Source: Amorphophallus konjac
Taxonomy: Eukaryota > Streptophyta > Magnoliopsida > Alismatales > Araceae
Length of the DNA: 64,000 bases
Assembly (NCBI GenBank): GCA_022559845.1
Contig: CM040118.1
Span: forward strand, 231,245,224-231,309,223
Direction of reading: 5' to 3'
The notes under the pieces were generated by a model, which was not told where the DNA came from, made no database searches, and saw nothing but the letters and a program-made list of their open reading frames with translations. Below are positions 47,396-58,993 of this stretch, in pieces. The stretch's first letter is position 1. Each line of letters opens with the position of its first letter. A program made the translations under genes and the position numbers.

Positions 47396-49050
47396 TGTTA
47401 GTATTGGGTGTGGTACAAGGTAATTTTGGGTCGGGTAGGCCCAATAGTTGGACAATCTTGTTCATCATTAATAAAGTGGTATTTGAGCGTACATTTATAA
47501 TTATATATTACACTACAATGTCCCTAAGATATGTGGTTGTAAAGTCAATTCGAGATGGAATCTCAATTATGAGACTAACTTTACATGTGCCTTAAAACTG
47601 TTCCTAGCTGGAGGCTAATCACTCGGAGACTTTGATTACCTATTAAACCAGTACACATGATGTATGGGTGAACAGTCTCATGGTCACTAGTACGGGGCAC
47701 CACTACATATGTGTAGGTGTACGTTATGGGAGGATGTACACTGTACTGATCCGCTATTGGATCTTCAGATGGTTGATTATACCTAATGTCAACTGAAGAT
47801 CCAATTATCTCAATAGCATCGTTGGCCCTTTGACCTGAGACATTGATCGGATCTTACACGAGTAATGGAATGATTTGATACTTGGCTAAGTGACTTTAAC
47901 CATAAGTCATAAATTGCCAAGTCATTAACCATTTCAGGATACGTGTGAAGATCATCAATGGTCAAGAGGGGATCGCTCACTGTCGGGTATATATCAGACA
48001 GTTAATGGGTCATGACACAAACGCTCCACTAATTCCCTGGCCAGGGTCGTGTGAGTTTTTTTAGAATGGACGTCACACACTATCAGGAGGTCGTGGTCAA
48101 ATGGCACGATCATGGGGGTTTGACGGTTACTATACCCTCGATCGAACCAGACTCATAGAAAGAGCGAGGGATTATAGCGATGCGGCAACTGTAGACTTAC
48201 AGGTACCAGACAGGGTGGTTTGAACCCGGTGTCCTCTAGGATAGCACGGATTTGTTTGACCCAACATGATCAAAGGTTTGGAATAAAGTAAACTATCATT
48301 CGGATCTAGTAGAAGTGAATAATGAGTTTAATTTACTTATAATTTGGAATTAGAAGTTAATGGGCCTTAAACTAGAGTGACTATGGGCCTAGAGGATCAC
48401 ACACAATAGGTTCTCGGGTGATAGAGTATTATTGTATAGATGTATATGTTAAAATCCCTAAAAGTCTTTTGGGAAACGAATGATGAGAAAGGCTTCATAT
48501 ATGCATATACAATAATGCATGGACATATACACAATATATGAGGTTAAGGGTTCTTTTAGAAAGTGTTGAACCCTTATATAAAGGTGTGTTACGTAGGTTT
48601 TCTCTTCTTTCGCCAAGCACTCCCAAGGGAGAAAACCACCCCCTTTCTTCTCTCCTCTCCTCCCCTCCCTCTTGCTCTCTCTCTCCCTAGTTGATCTCTC
48701 TCTCTTCCTCTCAAGGGAGAGGGGTTAAAGGAGGGAAACAAGAGCGGTTTGGAGGATCCACGGTCCATGTGTGGGAGGAAGAACGGGTGGATACCATCAC
48801 TGAACGAGGATCCGTGTGGATCAACTCTAGAGGCGTACACCTATGCGGCTCTGCATTCAAGGAAGTCGACATCGGGCACTGCGGACAGCGTCGTTCCGCA
48901 CTACGTAATGATCTACAACCCGTTGTTAGGGTTGGATGAATTTTATTGCATTGATTAGAGAAAAGATCTTGGATTCCAAAAGAGCCGGGTTCGTGATTTA
49001 AATTTTATTATCTATTACATTGCCCGAACCAGGCTATTCGAATCCTTACA
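47396..49050 (+). mobile_element. Element F, 3' LTR
   Basis: This is 1655 bp and ends AATCCTTACA. A TATA box is at 48575-48584. Compared with the 5' LTR it carries an extra segment of about 20 bp near 48083-48103 (atcaggaggtcgtggtca), resembling element A's LTR at 19929-19949. It otherwise aligns from end to end with scattered substitutions. Confidence 0.85.
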
Positions 49051-49731
49051 GTTTTCGATAGCGTTATCGAGGGTTTTCTCTAGACAGCTCTGGGTTTATG
49101 ACAACGAGGTCGTGACCGTGTCCCCAGACCGTGTGGTCTGGGGCCAGGCCTTAGTCAACGAGGATAGGCCTCCGCGATAGCGTTGACGTGGTGTTTTTCC
49201 TGGCAGCGTATCCAAGGTTTTCTCGTTAGTCCGGTGGTCCCCCGACTTTGAGATCGGGGTGTGTTTCCTGGTACAGTAGGAGTAGCTGTAGAGTTGAGGT
49301 TTTACCGGCCACCGTGTTTGTTGTTCTGGATGTTGTTGCTGCTTTCCATTACCATCATTGTTTATGGTTGGGGTTCTATGGGACCCCTACTGAGCCAGTG
49401 AGACGAGGCTCACCCCCTGCTTTTCAGGTGTGGCGGTCGCTCCTCGAGGTTCGGAGGTGCAGCGCGGAGGTTCGTAGTTGCCAGCTCTCCAGACCGAGTA
49501 TTCACTCGGCATTAGGTACATTTTATTTCTGTAGACTGTACTCTTTGGACTGGACTTTGTAGTTAGTTTATTTAATTGTTATATTATTGTTATTCCTACT
49601 TTATTTCTTATTTCTGTGTACTCCGCTCATGCACATCCTTTAGCCCTTCCGAGCCCTCCGGCTCGTGCGTGGTGGATCAAGATTCGAATGGTATCGGGTC
49701 CTTCTCGGTATCCGGATCTTGGGTCGTTACA
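49051..49731 (+). mobile_element. Element E solo LTR, segment 2
   Basis: This is the right part of LTR E after insertion F. It contains a CTCACCCCCTGCTTTTCAG|G block (acceptor-like, about 49411-49430) comparable with CTCACTCAGTGTTTCCCTACTTTTCAG in element B and its counterpart in A. It ends GGGTCGTTACA. The shared acceptor-like block is the main reason for calling E Tekay-like. Confidence 0.65.
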
Positions 49732-49736
49732 GATTA

Positions 49737-50442
49737 ACATGGTTATAGAAATCAGATAGCGGTCGATCGAAGACCGCTACTTTTAAGTCGCGGTCTCTGC
49801 AAGACCGCCTTCTGTCTGCAACAGACAGAACCTAAGTCTAGCGTGCAGAGCCTATTCCAAGGTAATAAATGCATGAAAACCATAGAGAACAGGAAAATAA
49901 CACATGATAGTAGGTTTAGAATGAAGTAAGTGCTTGGAAAAGACATGAATTAAAGCAAAATTCTTATCTTTTGATTAAGGTTGCAGGAAATAACATGCAG
50001 TAAAAACCTATATGTGCAGTCATGCAAAAACGTTAAAATTTTCATGCATAGTGCCTGAAATCAAGAGATAGGAGAGGGCTTTTACTCCTAACAAGTTTTT
50101 TAACCCATACATGAGATAACCTACCTCTCGGGTTGCTCCTAATCAGAGAATTTCTCGCCGGAAGTGGGTGCTAATTCCTGCGCGTCCTGCATAGAAACGG
50201 TGACTTCCAGACCTTCTAACTTCTCGATGGCTTGTTCTCATAGCACGAGATTTAGAACGAAGTTAAAAGATATTAAAGGAAAAAAATAACCCTAAAGGAC
50301 GAACCTGAAAAGAATTTATGGGCCTATTTATAGAGTTTGGCCTAGGGTTGAGGGATTATATCAATTTAGGAGTACTTATTGGGGTTAGAATAGATCCTTA
50401 ATAGTCCTAGATAGGTTTTCATGCAAGATCACATCGATCTAT
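49737..50442 (-). mobile_element. Element A, 5' LTR, segment 2
   Basis: This is the continuation of A's 5' LTR between E and B. It has TAGCGGTCGATCGAAGACCGCTA at 49757-49779 and the TATA box (minus CTATAAATAGG, 50323-50333). The part from 50147 aligns with the left LTR from 1876. Confidence 0.8.
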
Positions 50443-50914
50443 TGTAACGCCCGATAATTTTAGAATAAGAATAAATATATTGACAAATACATATTCTAAC
50501 AAATAAGTATATAATGTTTGTTCAAATAAATATCCAAGTGATATTACTTTAGGCTAAATAAGAACCCAATTAATTATGAAAAAGATAGTTTATATTTTTT
50601 ACATATTCCTATACATAGTTAATAAAGGTAAACAAAAGAATGAAAGTAAATATCTTACCTAGGATCGAAACCTGCCTCTGATACCTAGGACAAGGACAAA
50701 TAAAAGTTAAAGAAATTATGGGGAATAAAGTCACTAATGCACAACAATTGAATTAAGAATCTTTAAATCTTGAAGAAAAGGTCAATTTATACTTTTACTA
50801 ATTTAGCAAAATTAATATTCCATATTTATTACATTATAAAGGGAGGATATATATATATATACGTGTAGACATGAGAATATTTATTTCATGCAATGGGGAA
50901 TGCACAGACATTGG

Positions 50915-51115
50915 ACGTATAGACTTATGATGTGTAGATTTTGCATCGTATAGACTTTGCATTCTATAGACTTGGGGTAATGAGATGCTCTGGAGTGTAC
51001 AGACTTAGGAATTTAGGCTTGTAGAATGTAAAAACTTCAAGAATGCAAAGACTTTGATAATGTATAGACTTGTGTAGTAGGATGTATAGACTTCAGGAAT
51101 GTATAGACCCCTGAT
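50915..51115. repeat. Cluster of TGTATAGACTT-type motifs in B 5' LTR
   Basis: About ten copies of (t)gtatagactt or close variants (ctatagactt, gtacagactt, gcaaagactt) occur with spacing of roughly 14-30 bp, upstream of the TATA box. The same cluster is at 55484-55682 in the 3' LTR. The placement suggests repeated factor-binding sites, which is an inference. Confidence 0.75.
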
Positions 51116-51219
51116 TAATAATCAAGAATAAAAATATTCAAAATAAAATGATCAAGTTGTATAATATATATATATATATATATTCCACCCACTTTACATT
51201 AAGAATAAGTCAAAATGTA

Positions 51220-51450
51220 AATAACGCCTCTTATCAAGGCGTGACTTAAATAATTAACGCCTTTACCTAAGGCGTTAGTTTCAAAAGAGACGCCTGTACC
51301 AAAGGGCGTCAAATCTCAAAACACCTAAACCTAAAGTGAATAAAAGGAAAGAATAATTAACGCCCCATTCCTGATCGCGAATTGCAAAAGAAACGACACC
51401 ATGTAAGGCGTCAATTAGAATTAACGCCCTAACCCAAGGCGTTAATTCCA
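51220..51450. repeat. Hairpin array 1 in B 5' LTR (AACGCC/GGCGTT arms)
   Basis: Units such as AACGCC TCTTATCAA GGCGT, AACGCC TTTACCTAA GGCGTT, GACGCC TGTACCAAAG GGCGTC and AACGCC CTAACCCAA GGCGTT occur here. Stems are about 6 bp and loops about 9 nt. They lie upstream of the TATA box. The 3' LTR counterpart is 55795-56015. Confidence 0.75.
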
Positions 51451-51585
51451 TTTATGTTCCGTTCGACCCAGGAGATTATCCATGGTAAGTTACTGGATTA
51501 CTACGTGTTCGATTGATTATGGTAAGGACTCTATCACGGAAACTAGAGTTCTAATCAAATTCCAACCCTAAAGGATTCATGGAAC

Positions 51586-51597
51586 CCTATAAATACC
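51586..51597 (+). promoter_or_regulatory. TATA box of B 5' LTR
   Basis: CCTATAAATACC is kept in the 3' LTR at 56153-56164. Transcription would start about 30 bases downstream. Confidence 0.65.
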
Positions 51598-52004
51598 CCT
51601 TCCAATCGAACCCTAATAGCTATCTTGTCGAAGGAAGGCCTGCTGCTGTCTCGTGTGTGAAGAACAGGTATGTTCTTCTTCCTTTTTATCTTCAGTCAGG
51701 GAAGCATGAAGAATATTAATGCTTCTTCCTCTTCTTTCCCTGTAGGTGGCCTGCCTCGTGAAGGTGTTCCTGTCTAGCTGAAGAACGTGGGTTCTTCATC
51801 AACATCATTTTCCCAGAAGACTCTGTTTAGAACAGAGTATCGTTTTCTCTTCACATCCTTCACGTTCCTTCACCCAGATCATCATCATGTAGGTTTTCTC
51901 AAGAACTGTAGCCCAAACTAGCATAAAATGTATGATAATATCATCTATTAATTCATGCATATAGTGTTACGGCATTTTAAAAGTTTTCTGTGAAATTTTG
52001 GAAA

Positions 52005-52580
52005 GAGGCGACCCTTTCTAGGGCGCTAATTCAAGTTCTGACGACTGACAGAAGAGTCGTCAATTCCACATAATTAATAAATACCCATGTTTAAAATTTA
52101 ATATCTATGAAATCATGAATTTGATGTAATGCATGATCATATATATCGAATCCTGATATTTTCCTTATCCTGACCATGTACCTTGTTTCCTAAAAAATTA
52201 TTATCCTGGAAATTACCACTATTCATGTTAATCCTGGAAAAGAATGAATTAACGACCCCCAGTAGGTTGTCTTTTATGAATGTGACGCCCCGCACAAGGA
52301 CGCTATTTTAAATTAAAGACTTAGAATAAGTCGTTAATTCCCTGAAATTACTGGAAGTAATTAAATTCTGGAAAAAAGTAATTAACGACACAGTGCAAAT
52401 CGTTTCTTGGTGAAATAACGCCCCTGGCTAAGGCACGTTTTATCAAAAATATAGAATTGGGTAAATTTCAGCAATAATAGAAATTAAAGATGGGACGACT
52501 GTTCCAGAAGTCGTCAAATAGTAAACAAACGACCCACAAAAGGTCAAGAATTTATTAAGTAGTGACTTGTCTTAAGTCGC
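52005..52580. repeat. Hairpin array 2 in B 5' LTR (GACGAC/GTCGTC and ACGCC arms)
   Basis: About ten units lie downstream of the TATA box, for example GACGACTGACAGAAGAGTCGTC, GACGCCCCGCACAAGGACGCT and GACGACTGTTCCAGAAGTCGTC, so they should be transcribed. The same array is at 56570-57150 in the 3' LTR, where some loops differ and arms show compensating or decayed bases. Confidence 0.7.
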
Positions 52581-52626
52581 TAATTTCCTGTGTTATTATA
52601 CTGTTTTCAGTGAATCGAGGGTTTCA

Positions 52627-52634
<8 letters not shown>

Positions 52635-52695
<61 letters not shown>
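52635..52695. repeat. (TA)n microsatellite in B 5' LTR
   Basis: About 61 bases of TA. The 3' LTR has only about 22 at 57199-57220, accounting for most of the length difference between the LTRs. Confidence 0.95.
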
Positions 52696-52697
<2 letters not shown>

Positions 52698-52780
52698 GCA
52701 CTATATTCCATCCCGTGAATATAGTCCCATGTTCCACGATGTTTTACCGATTACCCCTCAATTCTCGGTGATAGATGAAC

Positions 52781-52885
52781 CCTCCATCGGACATTCCGTT
52801 CCTTTGGACCGGTAACTTTATCATAGAGACCTCCGTAAGTCTCCTCGTAGCCTTGGATTCCCTCAAGGCCGACCGAGCGGGTTGT
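52781..52885 (+). promoter_or_regulatory. Conserved leader block (element B copy, 5' LTR)
   Basis: This sense-strand copy has 'cctccatcgga...ggaccggtaac', then CCTCCGTAAGTCTCC (GTAAGT at 52835-52840) and 'ttggattccctcaaggccga'. Its reverse complement aligns with element A (20028-20133) and element I (13842-13947). It lies about 1.2 kb downstream of the TATA box. Confidence 0.7.
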
Positions 52886-53664
52886 CCCATAAAAACCCTT
52901 TACACTATTTTACCATGTCACTCTATAGAAACATGGTATACCGGCCCTCATGATATGCTATGTGGATATCATGAGAATATTCTTAATGGGATGTGAAAAT
53001 CATGCCATTATTATGATGTTCTTGTGGACCTCAATTCTATGTCAAATGACATGACCATCTATATATGGACACTTAATTGTCATGGTACCCAATTAGGGAA
53101 CCAACTCCACCCAGTTTTATCGATACTCGTGTTTATATCGTTATTATCGTCCTTATACATCAAGTTCAATTTTGAACTCTACTCTATCTTGAATATCCAC
53201 AAGCTTTTTCTTGAAATTCTATATTGACTATACTATAAAGTGGATGTCTAGATCTATCTTTAATGATGTGCATATAAGGGCCCGATCTGGTCCTAGGAGG
53301 AGCACTCAAAAGTACTAGTGCCCATGGGAGTTGTAATGATCACGGTGTCTAACATTGCACCGAAGTACTTTCTCTTTTGATCTTTGACATTCCACACTCT
53401 CTCTTTCTTGCGTGCGTGACTCGACTTACGTGACTTTACTAGCATGGCCCAACACGGGCAAAGTACTTGCGTGAAATAGCCAATAATCTATAAAGTCTCT
53501 CATGAATATTTCTTGTTTAAGACTCACTTGGATGTTTTACACGACGTGTTATTCTATTGTTTAGTTATTTCTACATACATAGCCATATTACATTTACATG
53601 TGATAAATTGTAATTACTTAAACCCATTGCTAGTTCCTGAGATATAATTCCTACTGAGCGTTCG

Positions 53665-53697
53665 CTCACTCAGTGTTTCCCTACTTTTCAGGTAAGT
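53665..53697 (+). promoter_or_regulatory. Splice-acceptor-like site in B 5' LTR
   Basis: CTCACTCAGTG followed by TTTCCCTACTTTTCAG|GTAAGT gives a pyrimidine tract ending in CAG. A similar site is in element A (minus strand, about 19000-19030: CTCATTCCCTACTTTTTCAATC then TTTTTCAG) and in E (about 49430). With the GTAAGT at 52835 it would bound an intron of about 857 nt. No transcript evidence is available here. Confidence 0.4.
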
Positions 53698-54057
53698 CCG
53701 ACGACGAGACTCACACGGGCGGGACAAGTGTGCAAGCGAGCTTCGAAAACTAGTGAACCCGAGTCTTTTATCTTTCTTGAGTCTAGATAGTATTGTCTAG
53801 CTAAGTTAGCTTATCGTCTCTTATTTAGTTATCTTGTCTAAGTCTGTTAGTATGTCGTTTCCTTCCTTTCCATTGTGATGGAGTCTTTAAGTTGGAAAAA
53901 AAGTTCTTGTAAGAGACTTATATTGAAATAAGATTTTTATTACTTCTCCAAATTATTCGGTCTCATGCCATTGCTCTTGATCGTTCACGACTGTTTAACT
54001 GCCACGTTCCGAGCAAACGACACATTCCACTGCTATCGGTTCGGGACGTGACAGAGG

Positions 54058-54069
54058 TGGTATCAGAGC
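54058..54069 (+). promoter_or_regulatory. Primer-binding site of element B
   Basis: TGGTATCAGAGC starts four bases after the LTR end CGTGACA. Confidence 0.9.
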
Positions 54070-54222
54070 TTCGGCTTTCATATCCTCTAGTTATTAGGTT
54101 CCAATAATAGGTCAAGTATCCTTGTCAGTCGTATCAGAGCTTCGGCTTTCATATCCTCTAGTTATTAGGTTCCAATAATAGGTCAAGTATCATTGTCAGT
54201 CGTATCAGAGCTTCGGCTTTCA
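54061..54222 (+). repeat. 71-bp tandem duplication starting within the primer site of B
   Basis: TATCAGAGCTTCGGCTTTC begins at 54061, 54132 and 54203. The first two units are complete (71 bp, one difference) and the third is partial. The repeated unit includes ten of the twelve primer-site bases (TATCAGAGC plus neighbours), so two extra incomplete primer sites lie downstream of the real one. Confidence 0.9.
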
Positions 54223-54413
54223 AATACATAGATCATTATGTCAAAGAGATAGGTTAAGTATCCTTGTCGGTCATCCTATAGGAATTCTGTGAGAGATGGG
54301 CAGAACTTGGGGTTAAAGTTATAAAAGAAAGATAAGATATTTACATTTCTTTAACATTAATTCTTGAATCGATAAATTATCTCCCCACTTATCCTTGCAG
54401 GAACCTAGATAAA

Positions 54414-54875
54414 ATGGAAGCATCTAAGCCAAGCTTTATTCATGAGATGATCTTAGTAGATGTCCAAGCTTATGCGGACCTTGTCAGGAGAGTCCAAGAG
54501 CTAGAGAAAACGGTGGAAGAAAAAGAAACAGTTGAAGGGAAAACCCATGACTCGGGAAAGTTCATCACTACCAAGAAAAGGATAAACGAGGGTGATATTT
54601 CATAAAGGTGTGAGAAATGCCAGAAATGTAAGAAGTGTAATAAGAAGGGAACTTCGACAGATCACTCGCAAGGTAAGTGTAAATCTTGTGGTAGATATGG
54701 TCATAAATCGAAGAAGTGTTGGTGGAGTTCGGGAGCATGTTTGCGTTGTGGAAGCTTAGACCATAAGATAGCATAATGTCCTATTTTGATTCAAAGGCTT
54801 CTAAGAGAAACTCAAGCTGTGGCCGAACTTGTCAGGAAAGAAGTTGTGGAAGGTATCCCTCACCCGAAATCCTAA
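54414..54875 (+). pseudogene. Element B gag remnant: coiled segment and zinc knuckles
   Basis: From ATG at 54414 the frame reads MEASKPSFIHEMILVDVQAY and a short Glu/Lys-rich helix. It meets a TAA at 54603-54605 and continues in the same frame with a Cys/Lys-rich run (CEKCQKCKKC). A good CCHC knuckle follows, CKSCGRYGHKSKKC, and then CLRCGSLDHKIA-stop-C, a second knuckle with a stop at its last spacer residue. It ends at 54873-54875. This is the C-terminal third of a chromovirus gag; the capsid core is missing. Confidence 0.75.
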
Positions 54876-54984
54876 ACTAGCTCTTTTCCGTACTTAAGAT
54901 TTCTTCTGTATAAGCTCATAATAAGTTATAGCTAGTCTCTGTTGGGAATGGAAGATGATGTGAATTTGAGGACCAAATTCTTTT

Positions 54985-54997
54985 AAGTGGGGGAGGG
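54985..54997 (+). promoter_or_regulatory. Polypurine tract of element B
   Basis: AAGTGGGGGAGGG lies directly before the 3' LTR. The upstream phrase gaggaccaaattctttt matches that of element A. Confidence 0.85.
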
Positions 54998-57900
54998 TGT
55001 AACGCCCAGTAATTTTAGAATAAGAATAAATATATTGACAAATACATATTCTTACAAATAAGTATATAATGTTTGTTCAAATAAATATCCAAGTGATATT
55101 ACTTTAGGCTAAATAAGAAACCAATTAATTATGAAAAAGATAGTTTATATTTTTTACATATTCCTATACATAGTTAATAAAGGTAAACAAAAGAATGAAA
55201 GCAAATATCTTACCTAGGATCGAAACCTGCCTCTGATACCTAGGACAAGGACAAATAAAAGTTAAAGAAATTATGGGGAATAAAGCCTCTAATGCACAAC
55301 AATTGAATTATAAATTTTTAAATCTTGAAGAAAAGGTCAATTTATACTTTTACTAATTTAGCAAAATTAATATTCCATATTTATTACATTATAAAGGGAG
55401 GATATATATATATATATATATATATATACGTGTAGACATGAGAATGTATTAATGTCTCATGCAATGGGGAATGCACAGACATTGGACGTATAGACTTATG
55501 ATGTGTAGATTTTGCATCGTATAGACTTTGCATTGTATAGACTTGGGGTAATGAGATGCTCTGGAGTGTACAGACTTAGGAATTTAGGCTTGTAGAATGT
55601 AAAAACTTCAAGAATGCAAAGACTTTGATAATGTATAGACTTGTGTAGTAGGATGTATAGACTTCAGGAATGTATAGACCCCCGATTAATAATCAAGAAT
55701 AAAAATATTCAAAATAAAATGATCAAGTTGTATAATATATATATATATATATAATTTCCACCCATTTTACATTAAGAATAAGTCAAAATGTAAATAACGC
55801 CTCTTATCAAGGCGTGACTTAAATAATTAACGCCTTTACCTAAGGCGTTAGTTTCAAAAGAGACGCCTGTACCAAAGGGCATCAAATCTCAAAACACCTA
55901 AAGTGAATAAAAGGAAAGAATAATTAACGCCCCATTCCTGGTCGCGAATTGCAAAAGAAACGACACCATGTAAGGCGTCAATTAGAATTAACGCCCTAAC
56001 CCAAGGTGTTAATTCCATTTATGTTCCGTTCGACCCAGGAGATTATCCAGGGTAAGTTTCTGGATTACTACGTGTTCGATTGATTATGGTAAGGACTCTA
56101 TCACGGAAACTAGAGTTCTAATCAAATTCCAACCCTAAAGGATTCTTGGAACCCTATAAATACCCCTTCCAATCGAACCCTAATAGCTATTTTTTCAAAG
56201 GAAGGCCTGCTGCTATCTTGTGTGTGAAGAACAGGTATGTTCTTCTTCCTTTTTATCTTCAGTCAGGGAAGCATGAAGAATATTAATGCTTCGTCCTCTT
56301 CTTTCCCTGTAGGTGGCCTGCCTCGTGAAAGTGTTCCTGTCTAGCTGAAGAACGTGGGTTCTTCATCAACATCGTTTTCCCAGAAGACTCTGTTTAGAAC
56401 AGAGTATCGTTTTCTCTTCACCTCCTTCACGTTCCTTCACCCAGATCATCATCAGGTAGGTTTTCTCAAGAACTGTAGCCCAAACTAGCATAAAATGTAT
56501 GATAATATCATCTGTTAATTCATGCATATAGTGTTACTACGTTTTAAAAGTTTTCTGTGAAATTTTGGAAAGAGGCGACCCTCTCTAGGGCGCTAATTCA
56601 AGTTCTGACGACTGACAGAAGAGTCGTCAATTCCACATAATTAATAAACACCCATGTTTAAAATTTAATATCTATGAAACCATGAATTTGATGTAATGCA
56701 TGATCATATATATCGAATCCTGATATTTTCCTTGTCCTGACCATGTACCTTATTTCTTGAAAATTTATTATCCTAGAAATTACCACTATTCATGTTAATC
56801 CTGGAAAAGAATGAATTAACGACCCCCAGTAGGTCATCTTTTATGAACGTGACGCCCCGCACAAGGATGCTATTTTAAATTAAAGACTTAGAATAAGTCG
56901 TTAATTCCCTGAAATTACTGGAAGTAATTAAATTCTGGAAAAAAGTAATTAACGACACAGTGCAAGTTGTTTCTTGGTGAAATAATGCCCCTGGCTAAGG
57001 CGCATTTTATCAAAAATACAGAATTGGGTAAATTTCAGCAATAATAGAAATTAAAGATGGGACGATTGTTCCAGAAGTCGTCAAATAGTAAAGAAACGAC
57101 CCACAAAAGGTCGTGAATTTATTAAGTAGTGACTTGTCTTAAGTCGCTAATTTCCTGTGTTATTATACTGTTTTCTGTGAACCGAGGGTTTCATATATGT
57201 ATATATATATATATATATATCGGCACTATATTCCATCCCGTGAATATAGTCCCATGTTCCACGATGTTGTACCGATTACCCCTCAATTCTCGGTGATAGA
57301 TGAACCCTCCATCGGACATTCTGTTCCTTTGGACCGGTAACTTTATCATAGAGACCTCCGTAAGTCTCCTCGTAGCCTTGGATTCCCTCAAGGCCGACCG
57401 AGCGGGTTGTACCATAAAAACCCTTTACACTATTTTGCCATGTCACTCTATAGAAACATGGTATACCGGCCCTCATGATATGCTATGTGGAAATCATGAG
57501 AATATTCTTAATGGGATGTGTAAATCATGCCATTATTATGATGTTCTTGTGGACCTCAATTCTATGTCAAATGACATGACCATCTATATATGGACACTTA
57601 ATTGTCATGGTACCCAATTAGGGAACCAACTCCACCCAGTTTTATCGATACTCGTGTTTATATCGTTATTATCGTCCTTATACATCAAGTTCAATTTTGA
57701 ACTCTACTCTATCTTGAATATCCACAAGCTTTTTCTTGAAATTCCATATTGGCTATACTATAAAGTGGATGTCTAGATCTATCTTTAATGCTGTGCATAT
57801 AAGGGCCCGATCTGGTCTTGGGAGGAGCACCCAAAAGTACTAGTGCCCATGGGAGTTGTAATGATCACGGTGTCTAGCATTGCACCGAAGTACTTTCTCT

Positions 57901-58577
57901 TTTGATCTTTGACATTCCACACTCTCTCTTTCTTGCGTGCGTGACTCGACTTGCGTGACTTTACTAGCATGGCCCGACACGGGCAAAGTACTTGCATGAA
58001 ATAGCCAATAATCTATAAAGTCTCTCATGAATATTTCTTGTTTAAGACTCACTTGGATGTTTTACACGACATGTTATTCTATTGTTTAGTTATTTCTACA
58101 TGCATAGCCATATTACATTTACATGTGATAAATTGTAATTACTTAAACCCATTGCTAGTTCCTGAGATATAATTCCTACTGAGCGTTCGCTCACTCAGTG
58201 TTTCCCTACTTTTCAGGTAAGTCCGACGACGAGACTCACACGGGCGGGACAAGTGTGCAAGCGAGCTTCGGAAACTAGTGAACTCGAGTCTTTTATCTTT
58301 CTTGAGTCTACATAGTATTGTCTAGCTAAGTTAGCTTATCGTCTCTTATTAAGTTATCTTGTCAAGTCTGTTAGTATGTCGTTTCCTTCCTTTCCATTGT
58401 GATGGAGTCTTTAAGTTGGAAAACATGTTCTTGTAAGAGACTTATATTGAAATAAGATTTTTATTACTTCTCCAAATTATTCGGTCTCATGCCATTGCTC
58501 TTGATCGTTCACGATTGTTTAACTGCCACGTTCCGAGCAAACGACATGTTCCACTGCTATCGGTTCAGGGCGTGACA
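54998..58577 (+). mobile_element. Element B, 3' LTR
   Basis: This is 3580 bp, nearly identical to the 5' LTR apart from microsatellite lengths (55403-55428 longer, 57199-57220 shorter) and scattered substitutions. The conserved leader block is at 57306-57412. An open frame of 158 codons at 57300-57776 is broken in the other LTR and has no domain, so I do not call it a gene. Confidence 0.9.
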
Positions 58578-58582
58578 TCTAT

Positions 58583-58991
58583 GGCAATGCGGGAGGATAA
58601 AAATCCAGATTTCCTAGGGTTTATCACCTGCCGTTTACGAAACCAAATAGCGGTCGTCCCTGGACCACTACTATCAGGTTGCCGTCACGCGACCGACCGC
58701 GTCTTGTCAGGGCACTGGAAATTTGAATTTGAGTCTAATTCCTCTCTTAATTATCCTTATTTATCTAGTTAAAATAGAGAAATTAACCTAATACGTCTCT
58801 AGGGCTGGGCTTGGGCCTAAAAGTCTTAGAATTTGGTCTATGGGCCCATTTTAAATGGTCTTAATGGTCTACAAGTAATTAGGCCTTTAATAAATGTTAA
58901 ATATCCCATTAAATCAATAGTTAGCTTATTTTAAGCTTAATTAATTCTATTTAATTCCTGAAAAATGCACATAAATTTTCGGGGTGCTACA
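58583..58991 (-). mobile_element. Element A, 5' LTR, segment 3 (U3 end)
   Basis: The minus strand starts TGTAGCACCCCG at 58991. It aligns with 2233-2642 of the other LTR, including a TAGCGGT-type hairpin (58649-58675) and the 'gggcttgggcctaaaagtcttag' stretch. It joins element H at 58992. Confidence 0.8.
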
Positions 58992-58993
58992 AC

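Larger units (their letters stand above)
50443..54053 (+). mobile_element. Element B, 5' LTR
   Basis: This is 3611 bp, TGTAACGCCC...CGTGACA. In order it holds a TATAGACTT-type repeat cluster (50915-51115), hairpin array 1 (51220-51450), a TATA box (51586-51597), a leader with gaagaa-type repeats, hairpin array 2 (52005-52580), a (TA)n tract (52635-52695), the conserved leader block (52781-52885) and an acceptor-like TTTTCAG|GTAAGT (53685-53697). Confidence 0.9.
50443..58577 (+). mobile_element. Element B: short non-autonomous Ty3/gypsy element with 3.6-kb LTRs
   Basis: It is flanked by a perfect tctat duplication (50438-50442, 58578-58582). LTRs at 50443-54053 and 54998-58577 enclose an interior of only 944 bp. 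The interior has an initiator-tRNA-type primer site, a gag C-terminal remnant with zinc knuckles, and a polypurine tract in the same sequence context as element A's. No protease, RT, RNase H or integrase is present. Nearly 90 percent of the element is LTR. The high likeness of the two LTRs suggests it is among the younger insertions here. Confidence 0.85.

Noticed and set aside
54058..54069. TGGTATCAGAGC sequences as parts of tRNA genes
   Set aside because: They lie a few bases after LTR ends and match only the tRNA 3' end complement; no cloverleaf surrounds them.
57300..57776. 158-codon open frame in the 3' LTR of B, also partly at 52775-53227
   Set aside because: It is broken by a stop in the 5' LTR, has no domain, and overlaps the shared leader block, whose conservation is not codon-like.
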